Positions 44,694 to 56,584 are shown, numbered from the stretch's first letter. The stretch is DNA of 64,000 nt from Sthenelais limicola (GCA_942159475.1 OW804096.1:135405625-135469624), one strand, 5' to 3'. Notes: generated by a model not told the origin, from the sequence alone. Translations and numbers: made by a program.

Positions 44694-45103
44694 TACTATA
44701 AAATATTTATAGTCGTGAATGTGATCATAAATCCACGAAATTGGTACGTCACCTCTGTCCTACAACAAACCAACCCATAATCATTTTGTACACTGTACTA
44801 CTCCTGTCCTATATTAACACTATTACCTGTACCTAAATGTAACAAATATTGAATTTATTCGCATCGACTTGTTATCATAGATATTCCAAGATACAAATGT
44901 CCACCCCCGACTATCATTCACCTACCATCTCATTATCATTACTCTCATTATTTGTTTTTTCTCAAATGAATTCTGTAATATGAAATAGTTAGTCACACAC
45001 ACTACTGTATTCAAAAGAAATACTCAATAACTCAGGGTACATAGGAAGATCGGATCGGATCCGAATGTAATTAAGCTCGGCCGTTGCCGACTCATTAACC
45101 TGA

Positions 45104-45131
45104 AATAAACTCGTCCAAAAAAAAAAAAAAA
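45104..45131 (+). terminator. Poly(A) signal and A tail of the LINE
   Basis: AATAAA at 45104-45109, then CTCGTCC and 15 A before the array resumes. Tail length suits a young insertion. Confidence 0.85.
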
Positions 45132-46455
45132 TCTACCCCTAATGCCACCACTCCTGCTAAACACATGTATACTTACACCTACTGCTCACTGCACGTGTTG
45201 AGCTGCTCATCTACCCCTAATGCCACCACTCCTACTAAACACATGTATACTTACACCTACTGCTCACTGCACATGTTGAGCTGCTTATCTACCCCTAATG
45301 CCACCACTCCTGCTAAACACGTGTATACTTACACCTACTGCTCACTGCACATGTTGAGCTGCTCATCTACCCCTAATGCCACCACTCCTGCTATACACGT
45401 GTATACTTACACCTACTGCTCACTGCACGTGTTGAGCTGCTCATCTACCCCTAATGCCACCACTCCTGCTATACACGTGTATACTTACACCTACTGCTCA
45501 CTGCACGTGTTGAGCTGCTCATCTACCCCTAATGCCACCACTCCTGCTAAACACGTGTATACTTACACCTACTGCTCACTGCACGTGTTGAGCTGCTCAT
45601 CTACCCCTAATGCCACCACTCCTACTAAACACATGTATACTTACACCTACTGCTCACTGCACGTGTTGAGCTGCTCATCTACCCCTAATGCCACCACTCC
45701 TGCTAAACACGTGTATACTTACACCTACTGCTCACTGCACATGTTGAGCTGCTCATCTACCCCTAATGCCACCACTCCTGCTAAACACGTGTATACTTAC
45801 ACCTACTGCTCACTGCACATGTTGAGCTGCTCATCTACCCCTAATGCCACCACTCCTGCTATACACGTGTATACTTACACCTACTGCTCACTGCACATGT
45901 TGAGCTGCTCATCTACCCCTAATGCCACCACTCCTACTAAACACATGTATACTTACACCTACTGCTCACTGCACATGTTGAGCTGCTCATCTACCCCTAA
46001 TGCCACCACTCCTACTAAACACATGTATACTTACACCTACTGCTCACTGCACGTGTTGAGCTGCTCATCTACCCCTAATGCCACCACTCCTGCTAAACAC
46101 GTGTATACTTACACCTACTGCTCACTGCACATGTTGAGCTGCTCATCTACCCCTAATGCCACCACTCCTACTAAACACGTGTATACTTACACCTACTGCT
46201 CACTGCACGTGTTGAGCTGCTCATCTACCCCTAATGCCACCACTCCTGCTAAACACGTGTATACTTACACCTACTGCTCACTGCACATGTTGAGCTGCTC
46301 ATCTACCCCTAATGCCACCACTCCTGCTAAACACGTGTATACTTACACCTACTGCTCACTGCACGTGTTGAGCTGCTCATCTACCCCTAATGCCACCACT
46401 CCTGCTAAACACGTGTATACTTACACCTACTGCTCACTGCACATGTTGAGCTGCT
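45132..46455. repeat. 78-bp minisatellite, right block (about 17 units)
   Basis: Same units and phase as the left block, resuming at TCTACCCCTAATGCCACC. The single 431-codon open frame is a consequence of the unit length. The array ends in TTGAGCTGCTATTGAGCTGT. Confidence 0.95.
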
Positions 46456-46547
46456 ATTGAGCTGTTGGTTCTATCTCATTATTTCTTTGGTGATGCTGAA
46501 ATATAATACTTTTTAATTCTATCGAAGAACTGATTTTAAGTCCATTT

Positions 46548-46855
46548 TTAATCTAATAATCTAATAAGTATTTCTAGATTTCAAGTTTGATATTTTCGTT
46601 TTTGAAAAAAAAAGTTTCCAATATTTCTGGGGGTCATTAAACAGTAAAGAAACTAAATGTAATCCATATGATGACCTTTAAAACAAAAAGATATATTAGA
46701 TATATTGTCCTGAAATTTGATACATCGATTGATATAGCTATAAGTAATAAACCCCCCAAAAAGTAGAACATTCCAATAATGTGATTTTGTGAAAAAAACA
46801 CTTTGAAAAATATCAATTTTGCGACTTATGACTCATTCTCCTGAAACACATCACA
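46548..46855 (-). mobile_element. MITE-A copy 13, left-truncated
   Basis: Homology starts at TAATAATCTAATAAGTATTT, so about 100 bp of the left side are missing; right end intact with TA after it. Confidence 0.8.
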
Positions 46856-47030
46856 TATGATAGCTCCCGCAGGCGGTCCTTAGTAAGTTGCAAGAAAGAC
46901 TATAGTAAACTAAACTAATCAAGTGGGATAAGCTACTACAAGTAGACAGGTTGAAGCCCTTTAGTCTGGCTTGTGTGGTAAACATGTCTACAAGTATCTA
47001 AATGAATATTACGGCTTGCTGATATTTGTG

Positions 47031-47533
47031 CTAGACATTTTATCTATAGTTTTCGAATTTTGAATGCTCTGGTGACATACATATTTATTTATTGGTGCAA
47101 TCAAATTGTTATTTTTATGATGTCTGTGGATAGATTAATCCATCCATAGATTAATCTGCCTGCTGCACCCCCGCCCATGACCCCCTACACACACAAACAC
47201 ATTTAGTAAATTCTGCTACTAAATTAGGCTGAAATTTGGTCAATACTGGGTAAATTCGAGTATATTCAGCATTGCATTGACTCTAGCAAACTGTTTGGTT
47301 AGGTTGAACTGTATTTTGAACTTTATTGTCGTCTGAAATTTGGATTATTTGAGAGGATTGGTGAAGTTGAATTGTACATTTTCTGAAGTCTTGCTGCTGT
47401 TTTTGTTACACATTTTATCTATAGTTTTCGGAATTTGAATGCTCTGGTGACGTAGATATTTATTTTTTGGTGCAATTAAATTGTTATTTTTATGATCTCT
47501 GTGGATAGATTAATCCATCCATAGATTAATCTG
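47031..47533. repeat. 130-bp direct repeat flanking a MITE-B fragment
   Basis: 47031-47161 and 47404-47533 are about 93% alike (ACATTTTATCTATAGTTTTC to CCATCCATAGATTAATCTG). Between them is a MITE-B piece. Confidence 0.85.
47199..47388 (+). mobile_element. MITE-B copy 11, both ends cut
   Basis: Starts inside the element at ACACATTTAGTAAATTCTGC and stops at ACATTTTCTGAAG, losing both outer ends. Confidence 0.75.
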
Positions 47534-47714
47534 GGGTGCGTTTCATAAAGGGAGATACCAAAATGGACTATGGAAATACTCTAAAGCAATTAGAAAACCT
47601 ATTTACAGTAACTATTTAAAGTAAGTCCTTGATAGAAAAGATGGGGGCTTGTGTTATGAAAACGTTACAACACATGGATATTGACATCAGAGCATTGATA
47701 AATATCCCATGCGG

Positions 47715-48118
47715 AGTAAACCAAATTATTCCCCGATATCAGTAAAAGAGAGATCAATAAAACTAATATCGTGCTGGGATACTGTGGAATGAGTAAATTT
47801 AAAAATGCATTCAATTGGATATTATTAGCAGCCAAAGTGTACATTCATCGTCAGAGAATCAGAGTAAAAGTCTCATCGGTACATACCCTAGTGTTTACAA
47901 GGAACTCTACATCTATGTTTAATGGTAGTCGAATGACTCTTTTTTTACTTATGTTGATTGGAGAAGTGTTATAAATCCAATATTGTTAAGGGTGTGAACG
48001 AAAATCGAGAAAATACCAAAAAAACTACAAAACATAAAGGTACGACAAGGAAGTCATTTTAGAATTGTAAGAGCCACGATGGCAGACTATGTTGAATAAA
48101 AACATTTAAAAACAAAAA
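47715..48118 (+). mobile_element. 5'-truncated LINE insertion with target duplication
   Basis: Bounded by TATCCCATGCGG on both sides (47703-47714 and 48121-48132), a perfect 12-bp or longer direct repeat. The body encodes NWILLAAKVYIHRQRI, the C-terminal motif of the L1/Tx1-like elements at 24 kb and 26 kb, and ends with GAGCCACGATGGCAGACTAT, TTGAATAAAAAC and an A tail. A canonical target-primed insertion, dead on arrival. Confidence 0.85.
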
Positions 48119-48132
48119 AATATCCCATGCGG

Positions 48133-48306
48133 ATCATGGCTTGTTTTTATCGCCTTTACACACCACCATAAGTGCCATAATTCCATAGAAATCAAGATTC
48201 AAGATGGCGGACATGCACGTCCCCTATCCGTGCAGTACAGGCCTACATGGGGCCACCTAGCGGGCTGAAGGAAAACCAGACCCCGCCCCCAGGGAGTGGA
48301 AAAAAT
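48133..48306. other. Short GC-rich spacer with YY1-like motif
   Basis: CAAGATGGCGGACATG at about 48211 combines a YY1-like site with a well-placed ATG, but the frame closes after 18 codons and no clear donor is visible. Possible old promoter or LINE 5' end. Confidence 0.3.
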
Positions 48307-48541
48307 GGGTCAGATTTTCAGACAATGTACAATTGGCAGCTGTACACATTTAGTCAATTCTGCTAAATTAGGCTGCAATTTAGTCAATACTAGGTAAATT
48401 CTAGTTTATTCTGCATTGCATTGGTTCTAGCAATCTGTTTGGTTCGGCTGAAGTTTATTTTGAACTTTATCTTTGTCTGAAATTTGGGTTATTGGAGAGG
48501 ACCGATGAATGTCAATTGTACATTTTATGGCGAACTGACCC
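48307..48541 (+). mobile_element. MITE-B copy 12
   Basis: Full-length; right end changed to GGCGAACTGACCC. Confidence 0.8.
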
Positions 48542-48900
48542 AAATGCTTATTGTTTACGTCTCCTTGATAACTGTGTGCATAGTTTGTATCAGTGGCTGT
48601 AATGAATGTGGCTCAATATTCACTACTCTACCCCCTCCCGCTCTCCCCTGGCGGTAGTTCACATCAACATCTGCCCCCACCCCATACACACACCTGTCGC
48701 CCTCTGGCCACAATAGCAGCAAACACTCACTTCCCTGGCTGCAACATTTCACACTAATCGCTTCCTGAGAAAACAAGATAAAATTAGCTCAAGTGAAATT
48801 GTAAATACATACTCGTGGCTCCCTCCACCCCCCCCCCCCCCCCACCCCCCCCCCCCCCCCACCCCCCAACACACACACTTGTGAACACCTCCCGCTTCAT
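48542..48900. other. Spacer with poly(C) tract
   Basis: C runs at 48827-48868 interrupted by single A. No gene; the minus-strand frame at 48776-48555 has no recognisable features. Confidence 0.4.
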
Positions 48901-49135
48901 GGGTCAGATTTTTAGAAAATGTACAATTCACCTTCGTCAATCTTCTCAAATAACCTAAAATTAAGACAAAAATGAGCTTTAAAATGCAGTTTAACATAAT
49001 AGAACTGACACTTTAAATCAATGCCATACCAAATATTCTCAGATATACCCCAAATTTATCATTTTTTAGCAGAATTTAGCAGAAGTTACTAAATATTTAG
49101 AGCTGCCAATTGTACATTTTCTGAAAATCTGACCC
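48901..49135 (-). mobile_element. MITE-B copy 13
   Basis: Full-length, 235 bp. Confidence 0.8.
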
Positions 49136-49334
49136 TCATATGCCTTCTACACATTCTGGTAGTTTTTGAGTAGAGGAAATAGGGAGAAGTGGAGGAGTTT
49201 GGTCTTATTTCATGTTATTTGAAACGTATTTTATTCAGGGCATGAATTGCTATATTCATCACAACCTTTTTTTTAAGTTTTAAAAGGGTTTTTAAAGATA
49301 TTACATTACAACAGTAGGGATTACAGTGACTATA

Positions 49335-49742
49335 TGTGATGTGTTTCAGGAAAATAAGTCATAAGTCGCAAAAAATAGATTTTGAGATATCCCCATATTT
49401 GAAAAGATGGGATCAAGCCGATTCCAATAATACTAAACAGTATAATAATCTTATAGGTATTTCCAGGTTTTAGGTTTGATATTTTCGTTTTTAAAAAAAA
49501 GTTTCCAATATTTCTGGGGGTCAATAAACAGTAAAGTAACGAAATATAGTCTATATGAGGACCTTTAAAACGAAAGGATATATTACATAGATTGTACTGA
49601 AATTTGATACATCGATTGATATAACTATAAGTGATAAACACCCCAAAAATCAGAACATTCCAATAATGTGATCTTATGAAATAAACACTTTGAAAAATAT
49701 CCTTTTTGCGACTTATGACTCATTTTCCTGAAACACATCACA
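49335..49742 (-). mobile_element. MITE-A copy 14
   Basis: 408 bp, TA flanks; reverse-orientation near-identical sister of the copies at 19565 and 58197. Confidence 0.9.
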
Positions 49743-50066
49743 TATGCTAAGGGAGTAGAGAGGGCAAATGCCCTGACTCACTTCCTTCCTCCTAGGTAAT
49801 GTTAATGTTAATGTAATGTGATGATAAGCACTTATGCTTTAAGTGAACATGTCAGTCTTACTCCAACACTTATTTGACTGTACTGCAAGGCTAACTAGCA
49901 CCCACCGTGTTGGTGAAAACCACTCATATGTATTTCATTTTTGTATTATTTTATTTTACTTTATTGTACTTTATTGTTTGCTACGTGTAACAACTATTTA
50001 CTATTTACTATTCACTAATAAAAGAGGAATGTTCCATTCGAGTAAAAATACCAGCTTTCTATAAAT
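49743..50066. other. Non-coding spacer
   Basis: AT-rich, no recognised feature. Confidence 0.35.
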
Positions 50067-50740
50067 GGGTCAGAATTTCAGAAAGTGTACAATTCGCCTT
50101 CACTAATCCTCTCAAATAACCCAAATATCAGACAAAAATGAGCTTCAAAATGCAATTTAACATAATAGAACTGATACTTTAAATCAATGTGATACCAAAT
50201 ATACTCAGATTAGATTAGATTAGATTAGAAAATTGTTTATTCATCACTGAGTTATACAAGTACAGAAACAAAGTGTGACAAAAAGGTCGACTAGCTTATG
50301 GAATGAAAGATCCCATGTTTTCCCGCTGTTACCTTTTTGGGGAGGAAAAAATAAGAAGACTAATAGAGAACTACACATGAGTTTAAATACAGGGTATTGG
50401 CAAGATATAAAATATGAATACATAATATATGACTAAGTCCATTACAGTTCATATCAGATCGGTTGGACATTATATATAGGTTTTTTTGGGTACAGAAAGG
50501 TACCTACAGCTTCATTGTTCAGTTCAATGATAACGATTACAATAAAAGTAAAAACTAAGGTACTGATAGGAACCAGTGATGATAATCATTGGGACACCCA
50601 TTTGGTTAACAGGTAAACAGGTGTATACATCATAACAGTTTTGCGAAGATACACCCTGTATTCATCATTTTCCACCCTAATTTAGGAGAATTTCTATAAT
50701 GTGTAGAGCTGCCAATCGTAAATTTTCTGAAAATCTGACC
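50067..50740 (-). mobile_element. MITE-B copy interrupted by a retroposon
   Basis: Left part 50067-50210 and right part 50650-50740 together make one MITE-B. Between them is about 435 bp starting AGATTAGATTAGATTAGA; reversed, this is a 3' end reading AATAAACAATTTT followed by (CTAAT)n, typical of a minus-strand CR1- or SINE-like element. AGAT is found at both borders, a short target duplication. Confidence 0.75.
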
Positions 50741-51416
50741 GAAATACTGTCAAAACCTTTCTATCAGACCATTGAGGCTTTTTAATGATCGTCTTTTAGC
50801 TTTTCCAGCGAGCAATATCTAACTCAGTAATTGTTGTTGACTTGGACTGAAGAACAAGCAAATTGTTCAGCCTTCCGTGTAACTTCTAGTTTTACACCAC
50901 TATATTGGCCTTATATTAATATAAAAAACCTGAAAAAAAACTAACAGATTAAACCTGACCCACTCCAGGAAGTGTAAAACTGTCTCAAATTAAATTTGGT
51001 ATCAACAAATATTGACATTTCAAAATCAACTTTTATGTACACAAATATAAATTGATAAACTCATACAGAAGTGTTGTGTTGTGCACATAGGGGGCGTTGT
51101 CATGGAGACCCTGCAGGCTGCCTCCTCGTGTGTAGTTAATACAGGTGTCACCAGGTGGCGCCAGGTGGTAGTAATTAGCCAAACCTGGATTGTACCAATA
51201 TCTAACACTTTGATTGATTGATTACTGTTATTGCTATAATAAGGACATTCGCCAGGTACTTCTCTAAATTTATGAGGTTTTCAAGCCCACCTAATTTGGT
51301 TCTATATTATCTCTATGCAGGTACAATAGCTACTCTGAGCACAAAACCTGTCCCAACCCCAAACCCACTTCACCGTTAATGAATTATTTGGGATTTTAAT
51401 ATGCTACACACTATAA
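50741..51416. other. Non-coding spacer
   Basis: Contains TCACCAGGTGGCGCCAGG (51148-51165), the best CTCF-like match in this part. No gene. Confidence 0.4.
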
Positions 51417-51973
51417 GAGTGAGTGGAAGATCAGCTGTATGAGCTGAACTAAACAGCCTAGTAAAATATCATACAACAATTAAGGGTAGTATACTACCCC
51501 AGGAGTTAGTGGAAGACCAGCTATATGAGCTGCACTAAACAGCATGGTGAAACATCATACAGCAATAGATGGTAGTATACTACCCCAGGAGTGAGTGGAA
51601 GACCAGCTATAGGAGCTGAACTAAACAGCCTGGTAAAACATCATACAACAATTAATGGTAGTATACTACCCCAGGAGTTAGTGGAAGACCAGCTATAGAA
51701 GCTGAACTAAACACCCTAGTAAAATATAATAAAACAATAAAACAATAGATGGTAGTATACTACCCCAGAAGCTATTCGAAGCCCAGCTATATATAGGAGC
51801 TGAACTAAACAGCCTGGTAAAGCATCATTCAGCAATAGATGGTAGTATACTACCCTAGGAGTGAGTTGAAGACCAGCTATAGAAGCTGAACTAAACAGCC
51901 TGGTAAAACACCATACAACAATAGACTACCCCAGGAGTGAGTGGAAGACAGCTATAGGAGCTGAACTAAACAG
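51417..51973. repeat. Minisatellite of about 89 bp, six units
   Basis: Units run from GAGTGAGTGGAAGACCAGC through GAGCTGAACTAAACAGCC to TAGTATACTACCCCAG. Most units contain the perfect palindrome GGTAGTATACTACC. Units vary by small deletions. Confidence 0.9.
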
Positions 51974-52361
51974 TTAAATAAATATATATATAATAAACAA
52001 CACTACAACTTAGAATAGAACTCTTTTGTTAATCCCTGCCTCTCACATCCAGAATAGTATTCCCACAAGAATTGGTGTAGGTAACCGTTTAGTAAGATTA
52101 AGGCCGCATCTCCCTGTATTTGTCATAACAAAAACCAAACCTTTTAAAATTATGGTTTCGTCGCAAACAACTGCACTGCTAGGAGATCAGGCTACTAGGC
52201 TAAACTTTGTCACAGAAACAAGGATCGACAGGACTCGGTGTTTTGCTTGATGAGGTCTGCAGACGATCTTATGGAATGGCCATAAGACGCCTGCAGACAT
52301 TTAGATTTCAACATATGAAAAAAGTCTAGTTTTGAGTAGGTGAGTGGAATACAGAAAGGCT

Positions 52362-52492
52362 CGACCTTAGATTTTATCAACTTTTCGGGGAAGCCTTTGA
52401 CTTTTTTTCCCCAAAAAAATGCGGGCTGACGTTTCATCTAGCATGAATGAAAAGCCTCTTCCCCTGCCCTTCCACCTCCCCCTTCATCCCGC
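52362..52492. repeat. Dispersed repeat H, copy 1
   Basis: GACCTTAGATTTTATCAACT to CTTCCCCTGCCCTTCCACCT recurs at 54072-54196 with about 90% identity. Includes TTTTTTTCCCCAAAAA. Family unknown. Confidence 0.75.
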
Positions 52493-52669
52493 TCCCCTCC
52501 CCTGCCCTCACACCTCCCTTATCCCGCCCCCTCCGCCCTCTGCCCTCACACCTCCCACCGCATGCAGACATATCCCCCGGGGATAAGGAGAAAGCATGGG
52601 ATTAGACATGTCCTCCTCCTCGCCCCACACCCAGGCTGTATATTTATATGGCAAACACTGGGGCAGACA

Positions 52670-53003
52670 TATTATTACACCCCTGTGCTGCAGTTGCCTA
52701 TACCTTCAGCATTGTATGTCACACTTGGTCAAAGTGGTGCATAACATGTAAATTATGTCACCCTTGGCGCATACAACAAGTAGGTCCACCAAAAACTGAA
52801 ATTACTTATTTTATTTTCATTTATTTATATTTTTTATTCACTAATGGGGTGTAATAAATATGGAACAAAGCTCGGGGGAAGTCTGTACACTTGTTAGTGA
52901 CCTCGGGAGTGCGGAAGATCTCGGGCTAACGCCCGCTAACTTTGCGTGCTCCCTCGGTCAATAACAAGTGTACAGACTTCCCCCTTGCTAGGTTCCATCT
53001 ATA
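52670..53003. repeat. Dispersed hairpin repeat E, copy 1
   Basis: About 330 bp shared with 59836-60190. Its right 134 bp (52862-52995) fold back: GGAACAAAGC, GGGAAGTCTGTACACTTGTT and TGACC pair with their inverse across a loop containing GGGCTAACGCCC. The left part has no inverted partner. Class unknown. Confidence 0.85.
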
Positions 53004-53198
53004 TCTCCACCCACTCTATGGTGTACATCACAAGCTTTTAACAACATCCATTTATTTTCCCATGTTTGTCTTCATTGACAAGAGATAATCAACCTTGTAG
53101 GACACAGATGACAACACTAAGCAACTAAGCACTAAGCGACTTGATGAGTCCATTAAAAGGCCACCTGTAAGCTAACCAGAGTTAATCTTTAGAAGATG

Positions 53199-53430
53199 TT
53201 AGTCTTTAGAAAATGTACAATTCACCTTCACCAATTCTCTCAAATAACCCAAATTTAATACAAAAATCAGGTTCAAAAATACATTTCAACATAACCAGAC
53301 ATATTTATTGAATGAATAAAATACAGAATATACTCAGATTTACCTAGTATTTATCAATTTTCTCTCTAATTTAGCAGAATTTGATAGATGTGTAAAACTG
53401 TAGATTGTGCATTTTCTGAAAATCTAACCC
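53199..53430 (-). mobile_element. MITE-B copy 14
   Basis: Full-length, diverged ends (GTTAGTCTTTAGAAAATG; AAAATCTAACCC). Confidence 0.7.
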
Positions 53431-53680
53431 ATATGTAGGTTAGCTCTAGGTTAGATAATGAGTTCGTTGAAGAAGCGAGAATATCGGACTGGTTCTGGCC
53501 AGGAAACTCAAGTCTAGGCTTTGTGAATACCCGGCCTGTATAATGACATCCAGGACATTACAATAGGACGGCCATGACATTATATTATTATCCTTGAAGC
53601 AGGCTAATTGGGCTCATCATTCAGACATGGTTTGTGTGAAGTGAAGAGTGACTCAGTTTCACTGTACACTCGGTGTATAT

Positions 53681-53916
53681 GGGTCAGATTTTCAGAAAAT
53701 GTACAATTCAACTTCGCCAATCTTCTCAAATAACCCAAATTTCAGACAGAAATAAAGTTCATAACACAGTTCAACCTAACTAAACAGAATGCTAGAATCA
53801 ATGCAATGCCTTATAATACTCGAATTTACCTAGTATTGACCAAATTGCATCCTAATTTAGCAAAATTTACTAAATGTATACAGCTGCCAATTGTACATTT
53901 TCTGAAAATCTGACCC
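53681..53916 (-). mobile_element. MITE-B copy 15
   Basis: Full-length, 236 bp, close to consensus. Confidence 0.85.
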
Positions 53917-54071
53917 ATGTCTGACATTTCACACCTAACTAAAGCTGGTGTGTGGTGCACTAATGTGTCCAATACTAATGAAGGTCTGGTAAAGGTGGCC
54001 AGGATATAACCATGAACCATTAACTATACACGTGTGGTTTTTATAATATACTAGCAAAGTACCCGTCCTCT

Positions 54072-54196
54072 TGACCTTAGTTTTTATCAACTTTTCGGGG
54101 GAAGCCTTTGGCTTTTTTTCCCCCAAAAAGTGCGGGCTCACGTTTCGTCTAGCATGAATGAAAAGCCTCTTCCCCTGCCCTTCCACCTCTCTCAAC
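54072..54196. repeat. Dispersed repeat H, copy 2
   Basis: Second copy of the segment at 52362; same orientation. Confidence 0.75.
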
Positions 54197-54545
54197 ATTT
54201 CCCACCACCTCTTCTCTGTCTCTCATACCTGATTTTCTCTCCCAACCCCATCTCCGATTACCAAGCGTGGCAACAACTACAAAAGGATCGTATTTTCAAG
54301 GCTAATGAGAAACCTTATGGAATAATAAGATCATGATATATAGTCTGTCTCTGTTAACATGGAAGGAGAGTGGTGGGCGTTATAATTTCTTCACACTTTC
54401 CCCCGATAAGCCTGCTCGCATTTGTGGTCAGAGGCGAGGGTTAATGGATTCCTCAGTACAACCGATCGCATTTGGGGTAAACAAGAGAATAAGGGACTCA
54501 TTAGGGGGCTCTCTACTGAGCAATACAGTGATATGCCAGATATAT

Positions 54546-54770
54546 GGGTCAAATTTTCAGAAAATGTACAATTGGCAGCTGTACACATTTAGTAAATTCT
54601 GCTGCAATTTGGTCAATACTAAGTAAGTTCGAGTGTATTCGGTATAACATTGATTCTAGCAATCTGTTTTGCTAGGTTGAACTGCATTTTGAACTTTATT
54701 TTCGTCTGAAATTTGGGTTATTTGAGAAGATTAGTGAAGGTGAATTGTACATTTTCTGAAACTCTGACCC
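54546..54770 (+). mobile_element. MITE-B copy 16
   Basis: 225 bp; lacks about 10 bp near TCTGCTGCAATTTGG. A second partial right end (GGTTTGGTTAGGTTGAACTG to GACCC) follows at 54779-54887. Confidence 0.85.
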
Positions 54771-55348
54771 ATATGCAGTCGGTTTGGTTAGGTTGAACTG
54801 TGTTTTGAACTTTATTTTCGTCTGAAATTTGGGGTATATTAGAGGATGGGAGAAGCTAAATTGTACATTTTCTGAAAACTTGACCCATCTGTACCCGCCC
54901 CCATATCTACCAAGACAAACTAAGACCCAAACGCCATGGCGGTGTTGCAGAAACGAGCGGAGCAACAAAAGGATTGTATTTTCAAGGCTAATGAGAAACC
55001 TTATAGAGTTTAAGTGAAAAATACTTTATTTGCCTATATAGATGGTTATACATAAGGAGATTAGACAAATGGGTGGACATGACTTCTGGATAATATCCAG
55101 GTCTTCCAGTCGCCACCTATAGAATAATAACTTATAGAATAATAAGATCATGATATAGTCTGTCTCTGTTAACATGGAAGGAGAGTGGTGGGCGTTATAA
55201 TTTTGTAACACTTTCCCCCGATAAGCCTGCTCGCATTTGTGGTCAGAGGCAAGGGTTGATGGATTCCCCCGATACGGCCGATCGCGTTTGTGGTGAAACA
55301 AGAGAATCAGGGGCCCATTAGCAATACAGTGATATGCAAGATATATAT

Positions 55349-55583
55349 GGGTCAGATTTTCAGAAAATGTACAATTGGCATCTCTACACATGTAGTAAAT
55401 TCTGCTAAATTAGGCTCAAATTTGGACAATATTAGGTAAATTCAAGTATATTCGGCATTACATTGATTCTAGTAATCTGTTTTGCTAGGTTGAACTGTAG
55501 TTTGAACTTTATTTTCGTCTGAAATTTGGGTTATTTGAGAAGAATAGTGAAGGTGAATTGTACATTTTCTGAAACTCTGACCC
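55349..55583 (+). mobile_element. MITE-B copy 17
   Basis: Full-length, within the second duplication unit. Confidence 0.85.
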
Positions 55584-55789
55584 AGATCAGCTGTGTTTTG
55601 AATCAGGAGATGACAACAAGCTTGATAAAATGGCATTCTTTCTCGTCTCATGCCAAATCAAAGAAAATGTGCCGCGTCCATGTTCCTAAGAAAGTTTGTT
55701 TTAGTTGTTGGAGGCATTTTCAAGGCGATTCTTCATCACTCCCAATGTTGTTTAACCATCTTAGCCACTTAAGATATATTCATGCATTA

Positions 55790-56027
55790 CAAAGGTCATC
55801 TCATAGAGTATATTTAGTTACTTTACTAGTAAATGTCCACCCAGAAATATGGCAAACTTATTTCTCAAAACTAAAAATATCAAACATAAGATATAGCATT
55901 ACTTATTAGATATTCTTCATGTTTACCATTTTTGGAATCGGTTTGATCACATCTTTTCAAATATGATGGTATCTAAAAATCTATTTTTTGTGGCTTGAGA
56001 CTGATGGTGTTGTAACGCATCACAAAT
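55790..56027 (+). mobile_element. MITE-A right-half fragment
   Basis: Degenerate, from AGGTCATCTCATAGAGTATA to GTAACGCATCACA; the left half is missing. Confidence 0.6.
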
Positions 56028-56057
56028 GATTAGTGATCCATTGTACAAGAGATTAAT

Positions 56058-56443
56058 TGTGATGTGTTTCAGGTAAATGAGTCATAAGTCGCAAAACGTG
56101 AATTTTGAGATATCAGCATATTTGAAAAGATGAGATCAAACTAATTCCAATGATAGTAAACACTAGGACACCTAATAGGTATTTCTATCTTTTTTTGGTT
56201 TGATATTTTTATTTTGAAAAAAAAAGGTTGGTAATGTTTCTGGGTGGTTAATTACCAGTAAAGTAACTAAATATATTCCATACAAAGGCCTTCAAAACAC
56301 AAGGATATATTTAATATAATGTCTTGAAATTTGTTACACAGCTAAACCCTTTAAAAATCAGAACATTTCAATAAAGAAATCTTGTGATAAAAACGCTTTG
56401 GAAAATATCAATTTTGGGACACATTTTCCTGAAACACATCACA
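56058..56443 (-). mobile_element. MITE-A copy 15
   Basis: Divergent subfamily; a small deletion at the right end removes part of the ACTTATGACTC motif. Confidence 0.75.
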
Positions 56444-56584
56444 CAGAATATCTGGCATAACTTGTGTCCTAATCTGTGTTCTCCACCCCACTAGTGCTTT
56501 AATACATTTCAAGTACACCATAAGTACTCTCAAGTACAGTCAAGTACCCCTACTCAAGGTCACAACCTTATCCTTATCTTTCAG

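Larger units (their letters stand above)
37450..45131 (+). mobile_element. Full-length four-ORF non-LTR retrotransposon (CR1/L2-like)
   Basis: 7.7-kb element inserted in the 78-bp array. The 5' UTR (37450-37891) starts with a TG run and TCATGGCGGAAAG, a YY1-like motif also found at the start of other LINEs. Four intact overlapping frames follow, then a 420-bp 3' UTR with a small hairpin (TCGGCCGTTGCCGA), AATAAA at 45104 and 15 A. The array continues after the tail in register: GCTGCTCATCT precedes it and ATCTACCCC follows, so the target duplication is at most ATCT. SGNH esterase, AP endonuclease and RT motifs place it in the Jockey superfamily near CR1/L2. With all frames open it may be mobile or only recently inserted. 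Confidence 0.93.
54283..55583. repeat. Tandem segmental duplication carrying MITE-B
   Basis: 54283-54770 and 54968-55583 are copies of one another: GTATTTTCAAGGCTAATGAG, then GAATAATAAGATCATGATAT, GAGTGGTGGGCGTTATAATT, CCCCGATAAGCCTGCTCGCA and a MITE-B. The second carries about 120 bp of extra sequence at 55011-55133. Confidence 0.85.
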
